A stretch of 64,000 nt of DNA from Paenibacillus piscarius (GCF_022234545.1 NZ_JAIEUI010000016.1:1-64000), one strand, 5' to 3'. Shown: positions 17,711 to 26,353, counted from the stretch's first letter. Numbers and translations are program-made. Notes: generated by a model not told the origin, from the sequence alone.

Positions 17711-19191
17711 AGACCGGGAACAAGCAGGAGTCCCCTGTCCTGTGGACCGGCGATTTCTACAATGAGGGAACAGGCTCGGGCGATATTTTTGACACGTTAA
17801 AAGAAGAATGCGGCGTCTTCGGGGTCTTCGGACACCCGGAGGCCGCTTCAATGTCCTATTACGGGCTTCATGCCCTGCAGCACCGTGGAGAAGAGAGCGC
17901 GGGCATCTGCGTAGCCGACGGGCGCGACTTCAACTATCACCGCGGCATGGGCCTGGTGAAGGAAGTGTTCGACAAGGACAAGATTGCTTCGCTGGTCGGG
18001 GACATGTCCATCGGGCATGTGCGCTACTCCACCAGCGGAGACAGCCGGCTGACCAATGCGCAGCCGCTGGTCTTCAAGTACCGTGACGGTGATCTGGCGA
18101 TTGCCACGAACGGCAACATCGTCAATGAGCCGCTGATCCGCAAGCAGCTGGAGCAGAGCGGCTCCATCTTCCAGACCACCAGCGACACCGAGGTGCTGGC
18201 GCATCTGATTGCGCGTTCGCAGAAGGATTTTGTCGAGGCGACGAAGGATGCCTTGTCGCAGCTTGTCGGCGGCTTCGCCTTCCTCCTGATGACCAATGAC
18301 AAGCTGATCGTCGCTTCAGACACCCACGGTCTGCGTCCGCTCGTCATGGGCCGGCTGGGCGAAGCCTATGTCTTCGCTTCCGAGTCGTGTGCGCTTGAAG
18401 TGATCGGCGCTGAGCTGGTGCGCGATATTGAGCCCGGCGAGCTGCTGGTGCTCGATGAGAACGGCTTCCGCGAGGAACGCTTCGCCGAGCCTAAGCGCAA
18501 AGCGCTGTGTGCGATGGAGTACATCTACTTCGCACGCCCGGACAGCGACCTGAACGGCTCCAACCTGCATTCCGCCCGCAAGCGGATGGGCAGCCGGATG
18601 GCGCTCGAAGCCTTTGTGGATGCCGATATCGTCACAGGTGTGCCGGATTCCAGCATCTCCGCCGCCATCGGCTATGCCGAGCAGACGGGCATCCCGTATG
18701 AGCTGGGGCTGATCAAGAACAAATATACCGGCCGCACCTTCATCCAGCCCAGCCAGGAGCTGCGCGAGCAAGGCGTGAAGATGAAGCTGAGCGCTGTGCG
18801 CCGCGTCGTCGAAGGCCAGCGCGTCGTGATGATTGACGATTCCATCGTGCGCGGCACGACCTCGCGCCGGATCGTCAACCTGCTGCGCGAGGCCGGAGCC
18901 GTTGAGGTTCATGTGCGGATCACCTCGCCGCCGTTCAAGAACCCGTGCTTCTATGGCATCGATACCCCGGACCGCCGGGAGCTGATTGCCTCCTATAAGT
19001 CGATCGAGGAGATGTGCGAGGAGATTAATGCCGATTCTCTGGCATTCCTCACTCCCGAAGGATTGATCCAGTCCATCGGCGGCTATAACAGCGACGACTA
19101 CAAAGGCGGCCTGTGCCTGTCCTGCTTCGACAATGATTACCCGACGCAGGTGGATTTCGGCGGGGAAGAGAAGGATGGGTGCTCGTGTTAG
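17695..19191 (+). CDS. purF: Amidophosphoribosyltransferase
   Basis: First committed enzyme of the pathway (PRPP plus glutamine to phosphoribosylamine), 498 residues. A propeptide of about 45 residues precedes the catalytic cysteine of EECGVFGVFG; it is longer than the 11-residue B. subtilis propeptide. The PRPP loop is RVVMIDDSIVRGTTSRR and the C-terminus has Fe-S type cysteines in GLCLSCFDND. ATG 17695 follows GGGAGGA. Confidence 0.95.
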   Translation: MSYEMKTGNKQESPVLWTGDFYNEGTGSGDIFDTLKEECGVFGVFGHPEAASMSYYGLHALQHRGEESAGICVADGRDFNYHRGMGLVKEVFDKDKIASLVGDMSIGHVRYSTSGDSRLTNAQPLVFKYRDGDLAIATNGNIVNEPLIRKQLEQSGSIFQTTSDTEVLAHLIARSQKDFVEATKDALSQLVGGFAFLLMTNDKLIVASDTHGLRPLVMGRLGEAYVFASESCALEVIGAELVRDIEPGELLVLDENGFREERFAEPKRKALCAMEYIYFARPDSDLNGSNLHSARKRMGSRMALEAFVDADIVTGVPDSSISAAIGYAEQTGIPYELGLIKNKYTGRTFIQPSQELREQGVKMKLSAVRRVVEGQRVVMIDDSIVRGTTSRRIVNLLREAGAVEVHVRITSPPFKNPCFYGIDTPDRRELIASYKSIEEMCEEINADSLAFLTPEGLIQSIGGYNSDDYKGGLCLSCFDNDYPTQVDFGGEEKDGCSC

Positions 19192-19630
19192 TATCCCCCT
19201 AAATCCCCCTTGGAAAGGGGGACCCCGGAGGGCGCTGCCCTCCGGCCACCCGAAAGTTTGGCGGTAGGAGTCTGCTCTAAACTTGCTAAGGGTGCGTGGG
19301 TGCGAATTTCCGCTTTGTCCCTGTGTGCTGCGCACGGGGGGACACGCTTTACGGCGCTGCACCCCCGGCGGCCTTCGGCCCGCCGGATACGGCTCCAGAA
19401 TCTGTCCTGTTTGCTGCGCAAATCCGGAGATTCTGTCGCAGCTAAAGCGCGCACGGCTGCGCCCCATGCGCGAATAGCCTCCCGCCCCCGACTGTTTGCT
19501 AGCGCAAAGGTGGGGGACCGGGTCGTCTTGGAGGCGCTGGGCTTCGCCCGCAGCGCCGAAACCCTGCTGTGCCAGGCGCGGAACCTTCGGCTTGCGGCAC
19601 GGGATTTACCCCGGTGGTTGGAGTCCATGG
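19192..19630 (+). other. GC-rich hairpin-dense spacer between purF and purM
   Basis: About 440 bases with no ribosome binding site but many self-complementary blocks: CCCCCTTGGAAAGGGGG, CCGGAGGGCGCTGCCCTCCGG-like, GTGTGCTGCGCAC, CGGCGGCCTTCGGCCCGCCGG-like, TGTTTGCTAGCGCAAA and GGCGCTGGGCTTCGCCCGCAGCGCC-like. Long open frames cross it on both strands but are explained by high GC and low stop-codon density. I read it as tandem palindromic repeat material interrupting the operon. Confidence 0.6.
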
Positions 19631-19631
19631 A

Positions 19632-19751
19632 GAGGAAATTTGGAACTGTAGGAGCGGTAGCGTCCGCCTTTAGATTTGGATTTCTACCGCGGCCTGCGGT
19701 TCAATCAAGGAAATCCAAATATAACAGCGGCCGGAAGTCCAAATGTTCCTC
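19632..19751 (+). repeat. Structured ~120-base intergenic repeat, copy 2 (purF-purM)
   Basis: Outer arms GAGGAAATTTGGAACT (19632-19647) and AGTCCAAATGTTCCTC (19736-19751); inner stem ATTTGGATTTC (19674-19684) with GAAATCCAAAT (19710-19720); apical ACCGC/GCGGT (19686-19700). Compared with copy 1, inner pairs change C-G to T-A or A-T on both sides, keeping the stem. Confidence 0.8.
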
Positions 19752-19837
19752 GGAATGGCGACTATAACCACCAACGCACTAAATCCCTGCCGCCCCGAAC
19801 CCCGCGCCCAAAAATAATCGAAATGAGGTGCCCCCAA

Positions 19838-20878
19838 GTGTCGGAAGCTTATAAGAACGCCGGAGTGGATATTGCGGCTGGCAATGAAGCGGTAGAACGC
19901 ATGAAGAAGCATGTGAAGCGCACGTACCGCCCGGAGGTAATGACGGAGCTGGGCGGATTCGGCGCACTGTTTGGCCTGAATAAGGACAAATACGAGGAGC
20001 CGGTTCTGGTCTCGGGAACGGATGGCGTCGGAACGAAGCTGAAGCTGGCTTTTGCCGCCGACCGCCACGACACTATTGGCATCGATGCGGTCGCCATGTG
20101 TGTGAATGATATTGTGGTACAGGGCGCGGAGCCGCTGTTCTTCCTCGATTATCTGGCCTGCGACAAGGTTGTGCCAGAGAAGATTGAAGCCATTGTCTCC
20201 GGGATCGCCGAAGGCTGCCACCAGGCAGGCTGCGCGCTGATCGGCGGCGAGACGGCCGAAATGCCGGGCATGTATGCAGCTGGTGAATATGACATCGCCG
20301 GATTTACCGTTGGGGTGGCCGACAAGGCGAAGCTGATCACGGGCGCGGACATTGCTCCCGGAGACACCGTGATCGGCCTGGCCTCCAGCGGAATACACAG
20401 CAACGGCTTCTCGCTGGTGCGCAAGCTGCTGCTGGAGGATGGCGGCTACGGTCTGGATGAGGTTCTGCCGGAGCTGGGCGCTCCGCTCGCGGACATTCTG
20501 CTGACGCCGACCAAAATCTATGTCAAGCCGCTCCTGGCCCTGCTGGAACAGCTTCCGGTCAAGGGGATGGCCCATATTACCGGCGGCGGATTCATTGAGA
20601 ACATTCCGCGCGTATTGCCAGAGAACGTAGATGTTGAGATTCAGTACGGCTCCTGGCCGATCCAGCCGGTGTTCAGCCTGATGCAGAACAAGGGGAACGT
20701 GAGCAACCGCGATATGTTCACTACTTTCAATATGGGGATCGGTCTTGTATTGGTTGTAGCGGAAGCAGACGGGGAACGTGCGCTTGAGCTGCTGAAGGCC
20801 AGCGGCGAGGAAGCGTATCTGATCGGTAAAGTTACCGAAGGCGAACGTAAGGTGACCTTCACAGGAGCTGAAGTCTGA
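19838..20878 (+). CDS. purM: Phosphoribosylformylglycinamidine cyclo-ligase
   Basis: AIR synthetase of 346 residues, the length of the B. subtilis enzyme. It starts SEAYKNAGVDIAAGNEAVERM and has SGTDGVGTKLKLAF, GGETAEMPGMY and GIHSNGFSLVR. GTG 19838 is chosen because GAGGTG lies seven bases upstream; an in-frame ATG at 19823 overlaps that site. Its last base is shared with the ATG of purN. Confidence 0.95.
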   Translation: MSEAYKNAGVDIAAGNEAVERMKKHVKRTYRPEVMTELGGFGALFGLNKDKYEEPVLVSGTDGVGTKLKLAFAADRHDTIGIDAVAMCVNDIVVQGAEPLFFLDYLACDKVVPEKIEAIVSGIAEGCHQAGCALIGGETAEMPGMYAAGEYDIAGFTVGVADKAKLITGADIAPGDTVIGLASSGIHSNGFSLVRKLLLEDGGYGLDEVLPELGAPLADILLTPTKIYVKPLLALLEQLPVKGMAHITGGGFIENIPRVLPENVDVEIQYGSWPIQPVFSLMQNKGNVSNRDMFTTFNMGIGLVLVVAEADGERALELLKASGEEAYLIGKVTEGERKVTFTGAEV

Positions 20879-21492
20879 TGGCGTGGAGCCGGATCGCTGT
20901 ATTTGCCTCCGGGCAGGGCAGCAATTTCGCCGCACTGGTGCAGGCGCAGCGGGAAGGACGGCTCGGGTCAGGCAACATCGAGCTGCTGGTCTCGGATAAG
21001 CCGGAAGCGCCTGTCGCACAGCGGGCAGAGGAGGCGGGAATTCCCTCCCTGCTGCTGAGGCCGAAGGACTTCGCGGGCCGGGAGCAGTATGAGGCCGCGA
21101 TTGTAGCTGAGCTTAAGCGCCGGGACATCGGACTGGTGGTGCTGGCCGGCTACATGCGGCTGATCTCGCCGGTGCTGCTGGAGCCTTATGCGGGCCGGAT
21201 CGTCAACATCCATCCGTCACTGCTGCCGGCCTTCGCCGGGAAGGACGCCATCGGCCAGGCGCTGGAATACGGCGTGAAGGTAACGGGCGTTACCGTGCAT
21301 TTTGTCGATGGAGGCATGGATACCGGACCGGTGATTGCCCAGCGCAGCGTTGAGGTCCAGTCTGAGGATACGGCCGAATCGCTGGCTGAACGCATCCATC
21401 AGGTTGAATATGCATTGTATCCGGAAGTCGTAGCGGCTCTTGCGGACGGCAAAGTCACATTGAACGGAAGAAAGGCAGTTATTGCCGATTAA
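20878..21492 (+). CDS. purN: Phosphoribosylglycinamide formyltransferase
   Basis: GAR transformylase of 204 residues using 10-formyltetrahydrofolate. It has the N-terminal FASGQGSNFAALV loop, GYMRLISPVLL and the active-site segment NIHPSLLPAFAGKDA followed by VTVHFVDGGMDTGPVIAQ. Translationally coupled to purM through a one-base stop/start overlap. A 211-bp spacer before purH holds a GTTTATCCAAC motif and a GCGGTATCTGCCGC hairpin. Confidence 0.96.
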   Translation: MAWSRIAVFASGQGSNFAALVQAQREGRLGSGNIELLVSDKPEAPVAQRAEEAGIPSLLLRPKDFAGREQYEAAIVAELKRRDIGLVVLAGYMRLISPVLLEPYAGRIVNIHPSLLPAFAGKDAIGQALEYGVKVTGVTVHFVDGGMDTGPVIAQRSVEVQSEDTAESLAERIHQVEYALYPEVVAALADGKVTLNGRKAVIAD

Positions 21493-21703
21493 TGACGGTT
21501 TGTGGCATTCCAGAAGTTATGACAAAATATCCGGTTTAGTTCAGGCATGTCAGGCCGGCCCGGCGGATTCCGATATTTCTCGGGAAATACCGCACGGTCG
21601 ATGTTAGATTGCGAAGTTTATCCAACAAGAGCGGTATCTGCCGCTTGAATGAGTATAACCAGCTCCAACAATCTAGCGTGAATCCAGAGGAGGACTATTC
21701 AAA

Positions 21704-23251
21704 GTGAGTATCAAAAGAGCGCTGGTCAGCGTATCGGACAAACAGGGCATCGTGGATTTTTGCCGCGAATTGTCTGCACTAGGCGTAGAAATTATCTCCA
21801 CCGGCGGCACCAGCACCCTTCTGGCGAAAGAAGGCGTTCCTGTCATCGGCATTTCCGATGTGACCGGCTTCCCTGAAATTATGGACGGACGCGTCAAAAC
21901 CCTGCACCCCGCCGTGCACAGCGGCCTCCTGGCTGTTCGTGACAACGAGGAGCATACCCGTCAGATGAAGGAGCTCGGCCTGGGATACATCGACCTTGTC
22001 GTGGTCAATCTGTATCCGTTCGCGGAGACGATTGCCAAGCCGGATGTATCGTATGAGGAAGCGATCGAGAACATCGATATCGGCGGACCGACAATGCTGC
22101 GTTCGGCGGCGAAGAACCATGCGTTTGTCAGTGTGGTGGTGGACGCGGCCGACTATGCGAATGTGCTTGAAGAAGTACGTGCCGGTGGAGATACAACCCT
22201 TGCAACCCGCAAACGTCTTGCGGCCAAAGTCTTCCGCCATACGGCGGCTTACGACGCCCTGATCGCCGATTATCTGGCGAATGTCACCGGTGAACCGCTG
22301 CCGGAGCGCTACACGGTTACTTACGAGAAAATCCAGGATCTGCGCTACGGCGAGAATCCGCACCAGAAGGCAGCCTTCTACCGCAAGCCGCTGGCGGCGC
22401 AGGATACGCTGACCGCTGCCGAGCAGCTGCACGGCAAAGAGCTGTCCTACAACAACATCAATGACGCGAATGCCGCGCTGCAGATCGTTAAGGAATTTGA
22501 AGAGCCTGCTGTCGTGGCGGTGAAGCATATGAATCCTTGCGGAGTCGGCGTGGGAACGAGTGTCTATGAAGCCTATCAAAAAGCTTACAATGCCGATCCT
22601 ACTTCGATCTTCGGCGGCATTGTTGCAGCTAACCGGATTATTGATGCGGATACAGCCAACCTGCTGAAGGATATTTTCCTTGAAATCGTCTTGGCTCCGG
22701 GCTTCACTGAGGAAGCGCTGGACATTCTGACCAAGAAAAAGAATATCCGCCTGCTTAAGCTTGGCCACCTCAGCACAGCCGCTTCGCGCAAGAGCAGCTT
22801 CGTTGTCACCTCCATCGACGGAGGCATGGTGGTACAGGAGAGCGATGTGCACTCCGTGAATCCTGATGATTTGCAGGTAGTTACAGACCGCAAGCCAACC
22901 GAAGAAGAGCTGAAGCAGCTGCTGTTCGGCTGGAAGGTTGTGAAGCATGTGAAGTCCAACGCCATTGTGCTGGCGGCTGATGATATGACGGTCGGCGTAG
23001 GCGCTGGACAGATGAACCGTGTGGGCGCGGCCAAGATTGCGATTGAACAGGCCGGAGACAAAGCCAAAGGTGCGGTGCTGGCCTCCGATGCCTTCTTCCC
23101 GATGGGCGACACGCTCGAAATGGCCGCTAAGGCCGGTATTACTGCTGTAATTCAGCCGGGAGGCTCCATCAAGGACGAGGAATCGATTAAGGTAGCCAAT
23201 GAATACGGCATTGCTATGGTCTTCACCGGCGTCCGCCATTTCAAACACTAG
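21704..23251 (+). CDS. purH: Bifunctional AICAR transformylase / IMP cyclohydrolase
   Basis: A 515-residue enzyme for the last two steps to IMP. The N-terminal MGS-like cyclohydrolase domain begins IKRALVSVSDKQGIVDFCREL and has STGGTSTLL. The transformylase domain includes the LRYGENPHQKAAFY motif and the conserved KHMNPCGVG. GTG start behind AGAGGAGGAC. Confidence 0.97.
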   Translation: MSIKRALVSVSDKQGIVDFCRELSALGVEIISTGGTSTLLAKEGVPVIGISDVTGFPEIMDGRVKTLHPAVHSGLLAVRDNEEHTRQMKELGLGYIDLVVVNLYPFAETIAKPDVSYEEAIENIDIGGPTMLRSAAKNHAFVSVVVDAADYANVLEEVRAGGDTTLATRKRLAAKVFRHTAAYDALIADYLANVTGEPLPERYTVTYEKIQDLRYGENPHQKAAFYRKPLAAQDTLTAAEQLHGKELSYNNINDANAALQIVKEFEEPAVVAVKHMNPCGVGVGTSVYEAYQKAYNADPTSIFGGIVAANRIIDADTANLLKDIFLEIVLAPGFTEEALDILTKKKNIRLLKLGHLSTAASRKSSFVVTSIDGGMVVQESDVHSVNPDDLQVVTDRKPTEEELKQLLFGWKVVKHVKSNAIVLAADDMTVGVGAGQMNRVGAAKIAIEQAGDKAKGAVLASDAFFPMGDTLEMAAKAGITAVIQPGGSIKDEESIKVANEYGIAMVFTGVRHFKH

Positions 23252-23272
23252 TACGTGGGGAGGGGCATAACT

Positions 23273-24538
23273 ATGGATATTTTAGTAGTCGGCGGCGGCG
23301 GCCGCGAACATGCAATCATCTGGAGCTTAGCCCGCAGTCCTAAGGCCGGCAAAATCTACTGCGCACCCGGCAACGCCGGAATTGCGCAGCTTGCTGAATG
23401 TGTGCCGATCGGCGTCTTCGAGTTCGACAAGCTGACCGCCTTCGCCAAGGAACGGGAAGTTGGCCTGGTGGTCATCGGACCGGATGATCCGCTGGCGGCG
23501 GGGATTGTGGATGCTTTTGAAGCCCAAGGTATCCCGGTGTTCGGCCCGCGCAAGAATGCCGCTGAGATCGAGGGCAGCAAGACCTTCATGAAGGACCTTC
23601 TGCACAAATACAGCATTCCGACTGCCCGCTACGAGAAGTTCAGCGACTATGAACCCGCACTCGCTTACTTGCGCAGCCAGGAGCTGCCGATCGTCATCAA
23701 GGCGGACGGGCTGGCCGCAGGCAAAGGCGTAACCGTGGCTTATTCCCGCGAGGAAGCGGAGAAGGCGCTGCAGGATATTATGGTCGACAAGGTGTTCGGC
23801 GATGCCGGGACACAGGTCGTCATTGAGGAGTTCCTGGCCGGGCAGGAAATGTCGATTCTTGCGTTTGTCGATGGCGAAACCGTGCGGCCGATGGCGGCAG
23901 CCCAGGACCATAAGCCGGTATTCGACGGCGATAAAGGACCTAATACGGGAGGTATGGGGACCTATTCCCCGCTCCCGCATATCGGTGAGTCGGTAATCCG
24001 CGAAGCGGTGGAGACGATCATTGAACCGGCAGCCAAAGCGATGGTGGCGGAAGGGCGGCCCTTCAGCGGCGTGCTGTTCGCCGGACTGATGATCTCGCCG
24101 GACGGCAAGCCGAAGACGATCGAATTCAATGCCCGCTTCGGCGACCCGGAGACCCAGGTCGTTCTGCCCCGTCTTAAGAGCGATCTGCTGGAGATTTTCC
24201 TCGCAGTGACCGAAGGCAGGCTCGCAGAGATCCCTATCGAGTGGAGCGATGAGGCAGCTGTATGTGTGGTTCTCGCTTCCGAAGGTTATCCGGGACCGTA
24301 TCCGAAGGGCGTGCCGATCAGCGGCCTGGACGAAGAAGGCGCGGCGCTGGTCTTCCATGCCGGCACGGCGCGCGGCGCAGACGGAAGCTGGGTGACCAGC
24401 GGCGGTCGGGTGCTTGGCGTGGTAGGCAGGGGCGCTACCATTGCCGAAGCGCGTACAGCGGCCTATGCCGGTGCGGAGAAGATTACTTTTGCCGGCAAGC
24501 AGAACCGCAGCGACATTGCGATGAAGGCGCTAATCTGA
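23273..24538 (+). CDS. purD: Phosphoribosylamine-glycine ligase
   Basis: GAR synthetase of 421 residues, an ATP-grasp enzyme. It starts MDILVVGGGGREHAIIWSL and has KADGLAAGKGVTVA, QDHKPVFDGDKGPNTGGMG and FNARFGDPETQVVLP. ATG 23273 is chosen because GGGGAGGGG lies upstream; a GTG at 23255 would precede that site. It is the last gene of the operon. Confidence 0.97.
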   Translation: MDILVVGGGGREHAIIWSLARSPKAGKIYCAPGNAGIAQLAECVPIGVFEFDKLTAFAKEREVGLVVIGPDDPLAAGIVDAFEAQGIPVFGPRKNAAEIEGSKTFMKDLLHKYSIPTARYEKFSDYEPALAYLRSQELPIVIKADGLAAGKGVTVAYSREEAEKALQDIMVDKVFGDAGTQVVIEEFLAGQEMSILAFVDGETVRPMAAAQDHKPVFDGDKGPNTGGMGTYSPLPHIGESVIREAVETIIEPAAKAMVAEGRPFSGVLFAGLMISPDGKPKTIEFNARFGDPETQVVLPRLKSDLLEIFLAVTEGRLAEIPIEWSDEAAVCVVLASEGYPGPYPKGVPISGLDEEGAALVFHAGTARGADGSWVTSGGRVLGVVGRGATIAEARTAAYAGAEKITFAGKQNRSDIAMKALI

Positions 24539-24560
24539 GAAGAAAGTCCTAAAAAAAGGA

Positions 24561-24589
24561 CTGACAAGTAGTAGGAGAAGTGCTATAAT
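24561..24589 (+). promoter_or_regulatory. Promoter-like sequence downstream of purD
   Basis: CTGACA (24561-24566), 17-base spacer, consensus TATAAT (24584-24589). No coding sequence follows within 200 bases; instead a hairpin and terminator come 40 bases later. Confidence 0.55.
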
Positions 24590-24595
24590 ACAACT

Positions 24596-24662
24596 CGTAC
24601 GGGGGAAAATGTACGGATATATACAGATAAAGGGTCTTTCCTTTCATGGAAAGGCCTTTTTA
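24596..24662 (+). ncRNA. Candidate small RNA (about 65 nt)
   Basis: A transcript from the promoter above would hold a hairpin CGTAC/GTACG whose loop is GGGGGAAAAT, a short linker, then the terminator stem. No open frame. Expression is not shown; the region could instead be only the pur operon terminator with a fortuitous promoter. Confidence 0.35.
24629..24662 (+). terminator. Terminator of pur operon / candidate sRNA
   Basis: AAAGG(G)TCTTTCC pairs with GGAAAGGCCTTT around a TTTCAT loop, followed by a T-run ending 24661. Confidence 0.8.
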
Positions 24663-24726
24663 ACAGTTAATTGGAGTTTCTATTTCTTACAGACAAGGGG
24701 GTAATAGAAAACCCCGTGCCGGGAAA

Positions 24727-24735
24727 TGTTATAAT
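24727..24735 (+). promoter_or_regulatory. Extended -10 promoter for SEC-C gene
   Basis: TGTTATAAT fits the extended -10 pattern TGnTATAAT. No good -35 is seen at the usual distance. Confidence 0.4.
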
Positions 24736-24776
24736 GATAAGATAACAGCGATGCTAATTCGGATGGTTGTAGAACG

Positions 24777-24819
24777 TGAACTTAAGAATGTTATATACGG
24801 ATCGCCATTGTTAAGTTCA
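24777..24819 (+). other. Inverted repeat in leader of SEC-C gene
   Basis: TGAACTTAAGAATG (24777-24790) and CATTGTTAAGTTCA (24806-24819) form a 14-position stem with a single G-G mismatch and a 15-base loop. No T-run follows, so it may be an operator or an mRNA element. Confidence 0.5.
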
Positions 24820-24854
24820 TCTTATATAGCTACAGATTTAAGGGGGAATTGGTT

Positions 24855-26168
24855 GTGAGCAAGGTCGGAAGAAATGACTTATGCCCATGCGGAAGCGGGA
24901 ACAAATATAAGAGGTGCTGCCTGGAGAAAGACAGATCAGCGGCACAGTCCATCCTGCGGCTGGTGACGGCAGAGGATGCAGCGTCGCAGGAAGTTATTAT
25001 CGGGGAGGTTCAGCAGGAGCAGCCGGCTCCGCAGGCAGCAGCAACTGCCGGGGGCAAGCTTACACTGCCCAAGCTGAAGAAGATGGTCACCCGCGAGCTG
25101 AAGTGGGAGCATCCGGCCCATGAGCAGCTGGCGCTGGAGCTGATTGAGAGCATGAAACCTCTCTACGACCGGGAGCTGATTCTGGAAGCGCTGATGCTGT
25201 GGAACGGGTTCTCACGTACAACCAAGCCGGCCGTGAAGAAGACAGGCTCCTTCTGCGCTGCAATTGAATATCTGCTGTCTGAGGAATACGGCTTCATGCA
25301 GTCCCAGGCTGAGCTGTCCGAGCGTTACGGCGTGACGACAGCCACTATCTCCCGTAAGGTGAAGGAATTCTATAACTATGTCGAGGAATACGGTATGGGC
25401 GGGGAAGCAGACGAGCTCGACGAGCTGAACAGCCTGGGAACTCCGCAGGAGAAGGCGGAGGCTCTTCTGCACAAGGCGATGGCGACCTCCTCATCGAAGC
25501 GCCGGGTCCAGCTGGCCGAAGCAGCGCTGGAGATTTATCCGGACAACCCTGAGGTCTACCTGTTGCTGGCCGAGGAATCGGAGAACGAGCAGGAGGCGCG
25601 GGAGCTGCTTAAGGCGGGGATCGCCGCAGGCAGACGGGAGCTGGGCGAGCTCTATTTCTCCAAGCATAAAGGGTACTTCTGGGGGCTCTCCGAGACCCGG
25701 CCCTATATCAGAGTCTGCCAGAGCTATGCGGAATCCTGCTGGTTCGGCGGCAATGCGGAGGAAGCGGCAGAGATGCTGGAGCATATCCTGGAGCTGAACC
25801 CGGATGACGCTACCGGGGCCCGTTATCTGCTGACTGCTGCCTATCTGTACAGTGATAAGCTTGAGGAAGCACAGCGGATTATTAAGGAGTACGGGAAAGA
25901 TGATGCCGCTGCAGCCTTTGCTTACGACCGGATCGTGCTGGAGTTCAAGCAGAATGGAATCACCTCCCAGCTCAAGATGCTCTACCGGGTTGCCCGCGGA
26001 GTGAACAAGCATGTGCCGGATTATCTGCTGGGCGTCAAGCGCCTGCCGAATAATCTCCCTGACTTTGTCGGCATGGGCGATGCCAATGAGGCGATTGAAT
26101 ATGTCATCATGCATTCCCGGCTGTGGGCAAGCCTGCCGGAGCTGCTGAAGTGGATGCTGAAGCAATAG
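24855..26168 (+). CDS. SEC-C zinc-motif protein with HTH and tetratricopeptide-like region
   Basis: A 437-residue protein. The N-terminus is a SEC-C metal-binding motif (GRNDLCPCGSGNKYKRCC), as at the C-terminus of SecA. Residues ~150-185 hold a helix-turn-helix (SQAELSERYGVTTATISRKVKEFY). The rest is helical with TPR-like repeats (AEAALEIYPDNPEVYLLLAEE; EAAEMLEHILELNPDDATGARYLLTAAYLY). GTG 24855 is preferred over TTG 24849 from spacing to AAGGGGG. Function unknown; the combination suggests a DNA-binding scaffold or regulator. Confidence 0.75.
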   Translation: MSKVGRNDLCPCGSGNKYKRCCLEKDRSAAQSILRLVTAEDAASQEVIIGEVQQEQPAPQAAATAGGKLTLPKLKKMVTRELKWEHPAHEQLALELIESMKPLYDRELILEALMLWNGFSRTTKPAVKKTGSFCAAIEYLLSEEYGFMQSQAELSERYGVTTATISRKVKEFYNYVEEYGMGGEADELDELNSLGTPQEKAEALLHKAMATSSSKRRVQLAEAALEIYPDNPEVYLLLAEESENEQEARELLKAGIAAGRRELGELYFSKHKGYFWGLSETRPYIRVCQSYAESCWFGGNAEEAAEMLEHILELNPDDATGARYLLTAAYLYSDKLEEAQRIIKEYGKDDAAAAFAYDRIVLEFKQNGITSQLKMLYRVARGVNKHVPDYLLGVKRLPNNLPDFVGMGDANEAIEYVIMHSRLWASLPELLKWMLKQ

Positions 26169-26188
26169 GAAGCGTATAGTGAAGATCA

Positions 26189-26217
26189 GACACAGTCCTG
26201 CGGGGCTGTGTTTTTTT
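26189..26217 (+). terminator. Terminator after SEC-C gene
   Basis: ACACAG/CTGTGT stem (from 26190), GC-rich loop, then seven T. Confidence 0.8.
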
Positions 26218-26240
26218 GCGTGGTGGTGTAGGCAACTGGA

Positions 26241-26269
26241 CCAAATGTAATCGAAAAACCGACCACATA
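26241..26269. repeat. CCAAATGTAA palindromic repeat, third unit
   Basis: CCAAATGTAATCGAAAAACC then GACCACATA resembles the two units at 9353-9433, with a degenerate right arm. Confidence 0.5.
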
Positions 26270-26353
26270 GCGATGACGCAGGCAGAAGGGGGCGGCGGGC
26301 GGGGCCAGCATAACGCAGATTGATTTTACACCAATAATTCCCCTTGCCAATCC

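Noticed and set aside
15782..17851. Very long minus-strand open frame opposite purL
   Set aside because: Antisense shadow of a GC-rich conserved gene; purL is fully supported on the plus strand.
18316..19467. Long minus-strand open frame opposite purF
   Set aside because: Shadow frame with no ribosome binding site or family features; purF explains the region.
19210..19767. Open frames of about 185 codons between purF and purM on both strands
   Set aside because: No ribosome binding sites, composition of repeats and hairpins, overlap with the structured repeat; explained by high GC with few stops.
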